Below, piece after piece: positions 23,701 to 36,600 of a stretch of DNA of 64,000 bases. The stretch comes from Bathymodiolus brooksi. Taxonomy: Eukaryota > Mollusca > Bivalvia > Mytilida > Modiolidae. The DNA is taken from contig OY804577.1 of NCBI GenBank assembly GCA_963680875.1, forward strand, positions 148,074,196-148,138,195, read 5' to 3'. The notes beneath the pieces were generated by a model. It made no database searches. It was given only the letters and a program-made list of their open reading frames with translations, and was not told the origin of the DNA. The first letter of the stretch is position 1. Each line of letters starts with the position of its first letter. Position numbers and translations under genes: made by a program.

Positions 23701-26700
23701 TATTTTTTGTTTTATATTTAGCTACCATTAGTGCTCCCCTGCTCAATGGTCTAGCTGTCCACTTTGTTCTATATTTAGCTACCATTGGTGCCCCCCCACC
23801 CCTGCTTAATGGTCTAGCTGTCCTCTTTGTTCTATATTTAGCTACCATTGGTGCCTCACTTCTCAATGGTCTAGCTGTCTTCTTTGTTCTATATTTAGCT
23901 ACCATTGGTGCCTCTCTTCTCAATGGTTTAGCTGTCTTCTTTGTTCTATATTTAGCTGCCATTGGTTCCTCACTTCTCAATGGTCTAGCTGTCTTCTTTG
24001 TTCTATATTTAGCTACCATTGGTGCTTCTCTTCTCAATGGTTTAGCTGTCCTCTTTGTTCTATATTTAGCTACCATTGGTTCCTCTCTTCTCAATGGTCT
24101 AGCTGTCTTCTTTGTTCTATATTTAGCTACCATTGGTTCCTCCCTTCTCAATGGTCTAGCTGTTTACTTTGTTCTATATTTAGCTACCATTGGTGCTTCT
24201 CTTCTCAATGGTTTAGCTGTCTTCTTTGTTCTATATTTAGCTACCATTGGTGCCTCTCTTCTCAATGGTCTAGCTGTCTTCTTTGTTCTATATTTAGCTA
24301 CCATTGGTTCCTCACTTCTCAATGGTCTAGCTGTCTTTTTTGTTCTATATTTAGCTACCATTGGTTCCTCACTTCTCAATGGTCTAGCTGTCTTTTTTGT
24401 TCTATATTTAGCTACCATTGGTTACTCTCTTCTCAATGGTCTAGCTGTCTTCTTTGTTCTATATTTAGCTACCATTGGTGCCTCCCTTCTCAAAGGTCTA
24501 GCTGTCCACTTTATTCTATATTTAGCTACCATTGGTGCCTCTCTTCTCAATGGTCTAGCTGTCTTCTTTGTTCTATATTTAGCTACCATTGGTTCCTCAC
24601 TTCTCAATGGTCTAGCTGTCTTCTTTGTTCTATATTTAGCTACCATTGGTGCCTCTCTTCTCAATGGTTTAGCTGTCTTCTTTGTTCTATATTTAGCTAC
24701 CATTGGTGCCTCTCTTCTCAATGGTCTAGCTGTCTTCTTTGTTCTATATTTAGCTACCATTGGTGCCTCTCTTCTCAATGGTCTAGCTGTCTTCTTTGTT
24801 CTATATTTAGCTACCATTGGTTCCTCCCTTCTCAATGGTCTAGCTGTCTTCTTTGTTCTATATTTCTATATTTAGCTACCATTGGTGCCTCTCTTCTCAA
24901 TGGTCTAGCTGTCTTCTTTGTTCTATATTTAGCTACCATTGGTTCCTCACTTCTCAATGGTCTAGCTGTCCTCTTTGTTCTATATTTAGCTACCATTGGT
25001 GCCTCTCTTCTCAATGGTCTAGCTGTCTTCTTTGTTCTATATTTAGCTACCATTGGTTCCTCCCTTCTCAATGGTCTAGCTGTTTTCTTTGTTCTATATT
25101 TAGCTACCATTGGTGCTTCTCTTCTCAATGGTTTAGCTGTCTTCTTTGTTCTATATTTAGCTACCATTGGTGCCTCTCTTCTCAATGGTCTAGCTGTCTT
25201 CTTTGTTCTATATTTAGCTACCATTGGTTCCTCACTTCTCAATGGTCTAACTGTCTTCTTTGTTCTATATTTAGCTACCATTGGTGCCTCACTTCTCAAT
25301 GGTTTAGCTGTCTTCTTTGTTCTATATTTAGCTACCATTGGTGCCTCTCTTCTCAATGGTCTAGCTGTCTTCTTTGTTCTATATTTAGCTACCATTGGTG
25401 CCTCTCTTCTCAATGGTTTAGCTGTCTTCTTTGTTCTATATTTAGCTACCATTGGTGCCTCTCTTCTCAATGGTCTAGCTGTCTTCTTTGTTCTATATTT
25501 AGCTACCATTGGTGCCTCCCTTCTCAATGGTCTAGCTGTCTTCTTTGTTCTATATTTCTATATTTAGCTACCATTGGTGCCTCTCTTCTCAATGGTCTAG
25601 TTGTCTTCTTTGTTCTATATTTAGCTACCATTGGTTCCTCACTTCTCAATGGTCTAGCTGTCTTCTTTGTTCTATATTTAGCTACCATTGGTGCTTCTCT
25701 TCTCAATGTTTAGCTGTCCTCTTTGTTCTATATTTAGCTACCATTGGTGCCTCTCTTCTCAATGGTCTAGCTGTCTTCTTTGTTCTATATTTAGCTACCA
25801 TTGGTTCCTCCCTTCTCAATGGTCTAGCTGTTTTCTTTGTTCTATATTTAGCTACCATTGGTGCTTCTCTTCTCAATGGTTTAGCTGTCTTCTTTGTTCT
25901 ATATTTAGCTACCATTGGTTCCTCACTTCTCAATGGTCTAGCTGTCTTCTTTGTTCTATATTTAGCTACCATTGGTGCCTCACTTCTCAATGGTTTAGCT
26001 GTCTTCTTTGTTCTATATTTAGCTACCATTGGTGCCTCTCTTCTCAATGGTTTAGCTGTCTTCTTTGTTCTATATTTAGCTACCATTGGTGCCTCTCTTC
26101 TCAATGGTCTAGCTGTCTTCTTTGTTCTATATTTAGCTACCATTGGTGCCTCACTTCTCAATGGTCTATCTGTCTTCTTTGTTCTATATTTAGCTACCAT
26201 TGGTTCCTCACTTCTCAATGGTCTAGCTGTCTTCTTTGTTCTATATTTAGCTACCATTGGTTCCTCCCTTCTCAATGGTTTAGCTGTATTTTTTGTTTTA
26301 TATTTAGCTACCATTAGTGCTCCCCTGCTCAATGGTCTAGCTGTCCACTTTGTTCTATATTTAGCTACCATTGGTGCCCCCCCCCCCCCACCCCTGCTTA
26401 ATGGTCTAGCTGTCCTCTTTGTTCTATATTTAGCTACCATTGTTGCCTCACTTCTCAATGATCTAGCTGTCTTCTTTGTTCTATATTTAGCTACCATTGG
26501 TGCCTCTCTTCTCAATGGTTTAGCTGTCTTCTTTGTTCTATATTTAGCTACCATTGGTTCCTCACTTCTCAATGGTCTAGCTGTCTTCTTTGTTCTATAT
26601 TTAGCTACCATTGGTTCCTTCCTTCTCAATGGTTTAGCTGTATTTTTTGTTTTATATTTAGCTACCATTAGTGCTCCCCTGCTCAATGGTCTAGCTGTCC

Positions 26701-29700
26701 ACTTTGTTCTATATTTAGCTACCATTGGTGCCCCCCCCCACCCCTGCTTAATGGTCTAGCTGTCCTCTTTGTTCTATATTTAGCTACCATTGGTGCCTCA
26801 CTTCTCAATGGTCTAGCTGTCTTCTTTGTTCTATATTTAGCTACCATTGGTGCCTCTCTTCTCAATGGTTTAGCTGTCTTCTTTGTTCTATATTTAGCTG
26901 CCATTGGTTCCTCACTTCTCAATGGTCTAGCTGTCTTCTTTGTTCTATATTTAGCTACCATTGGTTCTTCTCTTCTCAATGGTTTAGCTGTCCTCTTTGT
27001 TCTATATTTAGCTACCATTGGTTCCTCTCTTCTCAATGGTCTAGCTGTCTTCTTTGTTCTATATTTAGCTACCATTGGTTCCTCCCTTCTCAATGGTCTA
27101 GCTGTCTTCTTTGTTCTATATTTAGCTACCATTGGTGCTTCTCTTCTCAATGGTTTAGCTGTCTTCTTTGTTCTATATTTAGCTACCATTGGTGCCTCTC
27201 TTCTCAATGGTCTAGCTGTCTTCTTTGTTCTATATTTAGCTACCATTGGTTCCTCACTTCTCAATGGTCTAGCTGTCTTTTTTGTTCTATATTTAGCTAC
27301 CATTGGTTACTCTCTTCTCAATGGTCTAGCTGTCTTCTTTGTTCTATATTTAGCTACCATTGGTGCCTCCCTTCTCAAAGGTCTAGCTGTCCACTTTGTT
27401 CTATATTTAGCTACCATTGGTGCCTCTCTTCTCAATGGTCTAGCTGTCTTCTTTGTTCTATATTTAGCTACCATTGGTTCCTCACTTCTCAATGGTCTAG
27501 CTGTCTTCTTTGTTCTATATTTAGCTACCATTGGTGCCTCTCTTCTCAATGGTTTAGCTGTCTTCTTTGTTCTATATTTAGCTACCATTGGTGCCTCTCT
27601 TCTCAATGGTCTAGCTGTCTTCTTTGTTCTATATTTAGCTACCATTGGTGCCTCTCTTCTCAATGGTCTAGCTGTCTTCTTTGTTCTATATTTAGCTACC
27701 ATTGGTTCCTCCCTTCTCAATGGTCTAGCTGTCTTCTTTGTTCTATATTTCTATATTTAGCTACCATTGGTGCCTCTCTTCTCAATGGTCTAGCTGTCTT
27801 CTTTGTTCTATATTTAGCTACCATTGGTTCCTCACTTCTCAATGGTCTAGCTGTCTTCTTTGTTCTATATTTAGCTACCATTGGTGCTTCTCTTCTCAAT
27901 GTTTAGCTGTCCTCTTTGTTCTATATTTAGCTACCATTGGTGCCTCTCTTCTCAATGGTCTAGCTGTCTTCTTTGTTCTATATTTAGCTACCATTGGTTC
28001 CTCCCTTCTCAATGGTCTAGCTGTTTTCTTTGTTCTATATTTAGCTACCATTGGTGCTTCTCTTCTCAATGGTTTAGCTGTCTTCTTTGTTCTATATTTA
28101 GCTACCATTGGTGCCTCTCTTCTCAATGGTCTAGCTGTCTTCTTTGTTCTATATTTAGCTACCATTGGTTCCTCACTTCTCAATGGTCTAGCTGTCTTCT
28201 TTGTTCTATATTTAGCTACCATTGGTGCCTCTCTTCTCAATGGTCTAGCTGTCTTCTTTGCTCTATATTTAGCTACCATTGGTGCCTCCCTTCTCAAAGG
28301 TCTAGCTGTCCACTTTGTTCTATATTTAGCTACCATTGGTGCCTCTCTTCTCAATGGTCTAGCTGTCTTCTTTGTTCTACATTTAGCTACCATTGGTTCC
28401 TCACTTCTCAATGGTTTAGCTGTCTTCTTTGTTCTATATTTAGCTACCATTGGTTCCTCCCTTCTCAATGGTCTAGCTGTCTTCTTTGTTCTATATTTAG
28501 CTACCATTGGTGCCTCTCTTCTCAATGGTCTAGCTGTCTTCTTTGTTCTATAATTAGCTACCATTGGTTCCTCACTTCTCAATGGTCTAGCTGTCTTCTT
28601 TGTTCTATATTTAGCTACCATTGGTGCCTCTCTTCTCAATGGTCTAGCTGTCTTCTTTGATCTATATTTAGCTACCATTGGTGCCTCTCTTCTCAATGGT
28701 CTAGCTGTCTTCTTTGTTCTATATTTAGCTACCATTGGTTCCTCACTTCTCAATGGTCTAGCTGTCTTCTTTGTTCTATATTTAGCTACCATTGGTTCCT
28801 CACTTCTCAATGGTTTAACTGTCTTCTTTGTTCTATATTTAGCTATCATTGGTGCCTCTCTTCTCAATGGTTTAGCTGTCTTCTTTGTTCTATATTTAGC
28901 TACCATTGGTGCCTCTCTTCTCAATGGTCTAGCTATCTTCTTTGTTCTATGTTTAGCTACCATTGGTGCCTCACTTCTCAATGGTTTATCTGTCTTCTTT
29001 GTTCTATATTTAGCTACCATTGGTTCCTCACTTCTCAATGGTCTAGCTGTCTTCTTTGTTCTATATTTAGCTACCATTGGTTCCTCCCTTCTCAATGGTT
29101 TAGCTGTATTTTTTGTTTTATATTTAGCTACCATTAGTGCTCCCCTGCTCAATGGTCTAGCTGTCCACTTTGTTCTATATTTAGCTACCATTGGCACTCC
29201 CCTTCTTCATGGTCTAGCTGTCCACTTTGTTCTATATTTAGCTACCATTGTTGCTCCCCTGCTCAATGGTCTAGCTGTCCACTTTGTTCTATATTTAGCT
29301 ACCATTGGTTCCTCACTTCTCAATGGTCTAGCTGTCTTCTTTGTTCTATATTTAGCTATCATTGGTGCCTCTCTTCTCAATGGTCTAGCTGTCCACTTTG
29401 TTCTATATTTAGCTACCATTGACACTCCCCTTCTACATGGTCTAGCTGTCCACTTTGTTCTATATTTAGCTACCATTGTAGCTCCCCCTGCTCAATGGTC
29501 TAGCTGTCCACTGTTCTTTATTTAGCTACCATTGGTGCTCCCCTGCTCCATGGTCTAGCTGTCTACTTTGTTATATATTTAGCTACCATTGTTGCTCCCC
29601 TGCTCAATGGTCTAGCTGTCCACTGTTCTTTATTTAGCTACCATTGGTGCTCCCCTGCTCCATGGTCTAGCTGTCCACTTTGGTCTATATTTAGCTACCA

Positions 29701-32700
29701 TTGGCACTCCCCTTCTCCATGGTCTAGCTGTCCACTTTGTTCTATATTTAGCTACCATTGGCACTCCCCTTCTCCATGGTCTAGCTCTCCACTTTTTTCT
29801 ATATTTAGCTACCATTGTTGCTCCCCTTCTCAATGGTCTAGCTGTCCACTGTTCTTTATTTAGCTACCATTGGTGCTCCCCTGCTCCATGGTCTAGCTGT
29901 CCACTTTGTTCTATATTTAGCTACCATTGTTGCTCCCCTGCTCAATGGTCTAGCTGTCCACTTCTTTATTTAGCTACCATTGGTGCTCCCCTGCTCCATG
30001 GTCTAGCTGTCCACTTTGTTCTATATTTAGCTACCATTGGCACTCCCCTTCTCCATGGTCTAGCTGTCCACTGTTCTTTATTTAGCTACCATTGGTGCTC
30101 CCCTGCTCGATGGTCTAGCTGTCCACTTTGTTCTATATTTAGCTACCATTGGTGCTCCCCTGCTCCATGGTCTAGCTGTCCACTTTGTTCTATATTTAGC
30201 AACCATTAGCACTCCCCTTCTCCATGGTCTAGCTGTTCACTTTGTTCTATATTTAGCTACCATTGTTGCTCCCCTGCTCAATGGTCTAGCTGTCCACTGT
30301 TCTATATTTAGCTACCATTGGTTCCTCACTTCTCAATGGTCTAGCTGTCTTCTTTGTTCTATATTTAGCTACCATTGATGCCTCTCTTCTCAATGGTCTA
30401 GCTGTCTTCTTTGTTCTATATTTAGCTACCATTGGTTCCTCACTTCTCAATGGTCTAGCTGTCTTCTTTGTTTTATATTTAGCTACCATTGGTGCTTTTC
30501 TTCTCAATGGTCTAGCTGTCTTCTTTGTTCTATATTTAGCTACCATTGGTGCCTCTCTTCTCAATGGTTTAGCTGTCTTCTTTGTTCTATATTTAGCTAC
30601 CATTGGTGCCTCTCTTCTCAATGGTCTAGCTGTCTTCTTTGTTCTATATTAGGTACCATTGGTGCCTCACTTCTCAATGGTCTAGCTGTCTTCTTTGTTC
30701 TATATTTAGCTACCATTGGTGCCTCACTTTTCAATGGTCTAGCTGTCTTCTTTGTTCTATATTTAGCTACCATTGGTTCCTCACTTCTCAATGGTTTAGC
30801 TTTCTTCTTTGTTCTATATTTAGCTACCATTGGTGCTTCTCTTCTCAATGGTTTAGCTGTCCTCTTTGTTCTATATTTAGCTACCATTGGTTCCTCACAT
30901 CTCAATGGTCTAGCTGTCTTCTTTGTTCTATATTTAGCTACCATTGGTTCCTCACTTCTCAATGGTCTAGATGTCTTCTTTGTTCTATATTTAGCTACCA
31001 TTGGTTCCTCACATCTCAATGGTCTAGCTGTCTTCTTTGTTCTATATTTAGCTACCATTGGTGCCTCTCTTCTCAATGGTTTAGCTGTCTTCTTTGTTCT
31101 ATATTTAGCTACCATTGGTTCCTCACTTCTCAATGGTCTAGCTGTCTTCTTTGTTCTATATTTAGCTACCATTGGTGCCTCTCTTCTCAATGGTTTAGCT
31201 GTCTTCTTTGTTCTATATTTAGCTACCATTGGTGCCTCTCTTCTCAATGGTCTAGCTGTCTTCTTTGTTCTATATTTAGCTACCATTGGTGCCTCTCTTC
31301 TCAATGGTCTAGCTGTCTTCTTTGTTCTATATTTAGCTACCATTGGTTCCTCACTTCTCAATGGTCTAGCTGTCTTCTTTGTTCTATATTTAGCTACCAT
31401 TGGTGCTTTTCTTCTCAATGGTCTAGCTGTCTTCTTTGTTCTATATTTAGCTACCATTGGTGCCTCTCTTCTCAATGGTTTAGCTGTCTTCTTTGTTCTA
31501 TATTTAGCTACCATTGTTGCCTCCCTTCTCAAAGGTCTAGCTGTCCACTTTGTTCTATATTTAGCTACCATTGGTGTCTCTCTTCTCAATGGTCTAGCTG
31601 TCTTCTTTGTTCTATATTTAGCTACCATTGGTTCCTCACTTCTCAATGGTCTAGCTGTCTTTGTTCTATATTTAGCTACCATTGGTGCCTCTCTTCTCAA
31701 TAGTTTAGCTGTCTTCTTTGTTCTATATTTAGCTACCATTGGTGCCTCTCTTCTCAATGGTCTAGCTGTCTTCTGTATTCTATATTTAGCTACCATTGGT
31801 TCCTCACTTCTCAATGGTCTAGCTGTCTTCTTTGTTCTATATTTAGCTACCATTGGTGCCTCTCTTCTCAATGGTCTAGCTGTCTTCTTTGTTCTATATT
31901 TAGCTACCATTGGTTCCTCCCTTCTCAATGGTTTAGCTGTATTTTTTGTTTTATATTTAGCTACCATTGGTGCCTCTCTTCTCAATGGTTTAGCTGTCTT
32001 CTTTGTTCTATATTTAGCTACCATTGGTGCTTCTCTTCTCAATGGTCTAGCTGTCTTCTTTGTTCTATATTTAGCTACTATTGGTTCCTCACTTCTCAAT
32101 GGTCTAGCTGTCTTCTTTGTTCTATATTTAGCTACCATTGGTGCCTCTCTTCTCAATGGTTTAGCTGTCTTCTTTGTTCTATATTTAGCTACCATTGGTT
32201 CCTCACTTCTCAATGGTCTAGCTGTCTTCTTTGTTCTATATTTAGCTACCATTGGTGCCTCTCTTCTCAATGGTCTAGCTGTCTTCTGTATTCTATTTTT
32301 AGCTACCATTGGTTCCTCACTTCTCAATGGTCTAGCTGTCTTCTTTGTTCTATATTTAGCTACCATTGGTGCCTCTCTTCTCAATGGTCTAGCTGTCTTC
32401 TTTGTTCTATATTTAGCTACCATTGGTTCCTCCCTTCTCAATGGTTTAGCTGTATTTTTTGTTTTATATTTAGCTACCATTGGTGCCTCTCTTCTCAATG
32501 GTTTAGCTGTCTTCTTTGTTCTATATTTAGCTACCATTAGTGCTTCTCTTCTCAATGGTCTAGCTGTCTTCTTTGTTCTATATTTAGCTACCATTGGTTC
32601 CTCACTTCTCAATGGTCTAGCTGTCTTCTTTGTTCTATATTTAGCTACCATTGGTTCCTCACTTCTCAATGGTCTAGCTGTCTTCTTTGTTCTATATTTA

Positions 32701-33010
32701 GCTACCATTGGTGCCTCTCTTCTCAATGGTTTAGCTGTCTTCTTTGTTCTATATTTAGGTACCATTGGTGCCTCTCTTCTCAATGGTCTAGCTGTCTTCT
32801 TTGTTCTATATTTAGCTACCATTGGTGCCTCACTTCTCAATGGTTTAGCTGTCTTCTTTGTTCTATATTTAGCTACCATTGGTTCCTCCCTTCTCAATGG
32901 TTTAGCTGTATTTTTTGTTTTACATTTAGCTACCATTGGTGCTTCTCTTCTCTATGGTTTAGCTGTATTTTTTTATTTATATTTAGCTACCATTGGTGCC
33001 TCTCTCCTCA
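17720..33010. repeat. 57-bp minisatellite block (derived from the 45-bp unit)
   Basis: The unit contains 'tttgttctatatttagctac', then 'cattggtgcctctcttctca', then 'atggtctagctgtc', with a 57-bp period. It equals the 45-bp unit plus 12 bp after 'ctaccat', and mixed forms occur around 17.7 kb. Long-range copies are visible: 19940 matches 21188 (offset 1248), 25545 matches 27738 (offset 2193), and 19711 matches 30197 (offset 10486). Poly-C tracts occur at 18353, 18533, 23419-23454, 23790, 26377 and 26730. Since 57 is 3 x 19, minus-strand frames of up to 772 codons (30618-32936) encode a 19-residue K/R-rich repeat. No start context, domain or non-repeat flank supports a real protein. Confidence 0.96.
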
Positions 33011-33605
33011 GTAATTGTCATCTGTGTAGTTATAATAGAATGATTTATATACAGTTATTAAGGATACAATCTGTGTTGACAGTGTATTGATTATCTTCTC
33101 CCACACTTTATACTTTTATGAATGAGTTTATGAGAATACATTACAGGATGAAAGATGGTAATTATATCTAACCTATTAATTAGTAGAGATTTCTTACCAA
33201 ATATAAAATGAAAATTAGTATGTTCATTCTTGAATCTGACAGAGGCATATCAAAGTTGGTATTAAGAAAAAGACAAAAAGGGGGGGTGGGGGGTGTGTTC
33301 TTTCAAAATAATTGGTTATTCTAGATCTTAATACTCATATTTGAGCCAAATTGTTGAAAAAAGTAAATGGTATGTACTTGGAAGAGTGTTCAGATCTTTA
33401 TGCAGATTTTCCATTGAAATCCATTGAAAAATTTCTGTCTGGTGCATGGCAACAGAATTTGTATAGCTCTTACCATTTCAAAGATATAAGAAGGTCAAAA
33501 TAAGGCCAACACCAAAATTTAGAATTTCTATTTCAAATCTGATTCTGATTTTTTTCTGTTTTTTGTTTGTTTGTTTTTGTTTTTGTTTTTGTTTATTTCT
33601 TATGA
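33011..33605. other. Intronic spacer with interspersed repeat module
   Basis: This is mostly AT-rich. A G-rich run lies at 33280-33293 (G7, T, G6). A module at about 33401-33503, with 'ttttccattgaa' and 'tttcaaagatataag', has a counterpart at 48834-48950 on the far side of the next array. A T/G-rich microsatellite (tttg and ttttg units) runs to the start of the array near 33557-33598. No gene is seen. Confidence 0.55.
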
Positions 33606-36600
33606 AATGTGCTGTCTGTGTTTGACAAGAGTTAACTTTTGTGGTGTCTGATATAACAGTATAATGAGCTGCCTGTGTTTGACAAGAGTTAACTTTTGTG
33701 GTGTCTGATATAACAGTATAATGAGCTGCCTGTGTTTGACAAGAGTTAACTTTTGTGGTGGCTGATATAACAGTATAATGAGCTGCCTGTGTTTGACAAG
33801 AGTTAACTTTTGTGGTGTCTGATATAACAGTATAATGAGCTGCCTGTGTTTGACAAGAGTTGACTTTTGTGGTGGCTGATATAACAGTATAATGAGCTGC
33901 CTGTGTTTGACAAGAGTTAACTTTTGTGGTGTCTGATATAACAGTATAATGAGCTGCCTGTGTTTGACAAGAGTTGACTTTTGTGGTGTCTGATATAACA
34001 GTATAATGAGCTGCCTGTGTTTGACAAGAGTTAACTTTTGTGGTGTCTGATATAACAGTATAATGAGCTGCCTGTGTTTGACAAGAGTTAACTTTTGTGG
34101 TGTCTGATATAACAGTATAATGAGCTGCCTGTGTTTGACAAGAGTTAACTTTTGTGGTGTCTGATATAACAGTATAATGAGCTGCCTGTGTTTGACAAGA
34201 GTTAACTTTTGTGGTGTCTGATATAACAGTAGCATGTGCTGTCTGTGTTTGACAAGAGTTTACATGACTTTTATGGTGTCTGATATAACAGTATCATGTG
34301 CTGTCTGTGTTTGACAAGAGTTGACATTACTTTTGTGGTGTCTGATATAACAGTATCATGTGCTGTCTGTGTTTGACAAGAGTTGACATGACTTTTGTGG
34401 TGTCTGATATAACAGTATCATGTGCTGTCTGTGTTTGACAAGAGTTGACATTACTTTTGTGATGTCTGATATAACAGTATCATGTGCTGTCTGTGTTTGA
34501 CAAGAGTTGACTTTTGTGGTGTCTGATATAACAGTATCATGTGCTGTCTGTGTTTGACAAGAGTTGACTTTTGTGATGTCTGATATAACAGTATCATGTG
34601 CTGTCTGTGTTTGACAAAAGTTGACTTTTGTGATGTCTGATATAACAGTATCATATGCTGTCTGTGTTTGACAAGAGTTGACTTTTGTGGTGTCTGATAT
34701 AAAAGTATCATGTCCTGTCTGTGTTTGACAAGAGTTGACATGACTTTTGTGATGTCTGATATAACAGTATCATGTGCTGCCTGTGTTTGACAAGAGTTGA
34801 CATGACTTTTGTGGTGTCTGATATAACAGTATCATGTGCTGTCTGTGTTTGACAAGAGTTGACATGACTTTTGTGGTGTCTGATATAACAGTTTCATGTC
34901 CTGTCTGTGTTTGACAAGAGTTGACATTACTTTTGTGGTGTCTGATATAACAGTATCATGTCCTGTCTGTGTTTGACAAGAGTTGACATGACTTTTGTGA
35001 TGTCTGATATAACAGTATCATGTCCTGTCTGTGTTTGACAAGAGTTGACTTTTGTGGTGTCTGATATAACAGTATCATGTCCTGTCTGTGTTTGACAAGA
35101 GTTGACTTTTGTGGTGTCTGATATAACAGTATCATGTCCTGTCTGTGTTTGACAAGAGTTGACATGACTTTTGTGATGTCTGATATAACAGTATCATGTG
35201 CTGCCTGTGTTTGACAAGAGTTGACTTTTGTTGTGTCTGATATAACAGTATCATGTGCTGTCTGTGTTTGACAAGAGTTGACTTTTGTGATGTCTGATAT
35301 AACAGTTTCATGTGCTGTCTGTGTTTGACAAGAGTTGACGTTTGTGATGTCTGATATAACAGTATCATGTGCTGCCTGTGTTTGACAAGAGTTGACATGA
35401 CTTTTGTGGTGTCTAATATAACAGTATCATGTGCTGCCTGTGTTTGACAAGAGTTGACTTTTGTGGTGTCTGATATAAAAGTATCATGTGCTGTCTGTGT
35501 TTGACGAGAGTTGACTTTTGTGATGTCTGATATAACAGTATCATGTGCTGCCTGTGTTTGACAAGAGTTGACTTTTGTGGTGTCTGATATAAAAGTATCA
35601 TGTCCTGCCTGTGTAAGACAAGAGTTGACATGACTTTTGTGGTGTCTGATATAACAGTATCATGTGCTGTCTGTGTTTGACAAGAGTTGACATGACTTTT
35701 GTGGTGTCTGATATAACAGTATCATGTCCTGTCTGTGTATGACAAGAGTTGACATGACTTTTGTGGTGTCTGATATAACAGTATCATGTCCTGTCTGTGT
35801 TTGACAAGAGTTGACATGACTTTTGTGATGTCTGATATAAAAGTATCATGTCCTGTCTGTGTTTGACAAGAGTTGACTTTTGTGGTGTCTGATATAACAG
35901 TATCATGTCCTGTCTGTGTTTGACAAGAGTTGACTTTTGTGATGTCTGATATAACAGTATCATGTGCTGTCTGTGTTTGACAAGAGTTGACGTTTGTGAT
36001 GTCTGATATAACAGTATCATGTGCTGCCTGTGTTTGACAAGAGTTGAAATGACTTTTGTGGTGTCTGATATAACAGTATCATGTGCTGCCTGTGTTTGAC
36101 AAGAGTTGACTTTTGTGGTGTCTGATATAAAAGTATCATGTGCTGTCTGTGTTTGACAAGAGTTGACTTTTGTGATGTCTGATATAACAGTATCATGTGC
36201 TGCCTGTGTTTGACAAGAGTTGACTTTTGTGGTGTCTGATATAACAGTATCATGTGCTGTCTGTGTTTGACAAGAGTTGACTTTTGTGGTGTCTGATATA
36301 ACAGTATCATGTGCTGTCTGTGTTTGACAAGAGTTGACATTTGTGATGTCTGATATAACAGTATCATGTGCTGCCTGTGTTTGACAAGAGTTGACATGAC
36401 TTTTGTGGTGTCTGCTATAACAGTATCATGTGCTGCCTGTGTTTGACAAGAGTTGACTTTTGTGGTGTCTGATATAACAGTATCATGTGCTGTCTGTGTT
36501 TGACAAGAGTTGACGTTTGTGATGTCTGATATAACAGTATCATGTGCTGCCTGTGTTTGACAAGAGTTGACATGACTTTTGTGGTGTCTGATATAACAGT

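Noticed and set aside
30618..32936. 772-codon minus-strand open frame with K/R-rich 19-residue repeats
   Set aside because: It lies wholly inside the 57-bp array. The unit length is a multiple of 3 without a stop in this frame, so openness is expected. There is no non-repeat terminus, splice context or known domain.
33280..33293. G-quadruplex at the G7-T-G6 run
   Set aside because: Only two G runs are present with a single-base gap, so a stable intramolecular quadruplex is doubtful. It is noted only as a G-rich tract.
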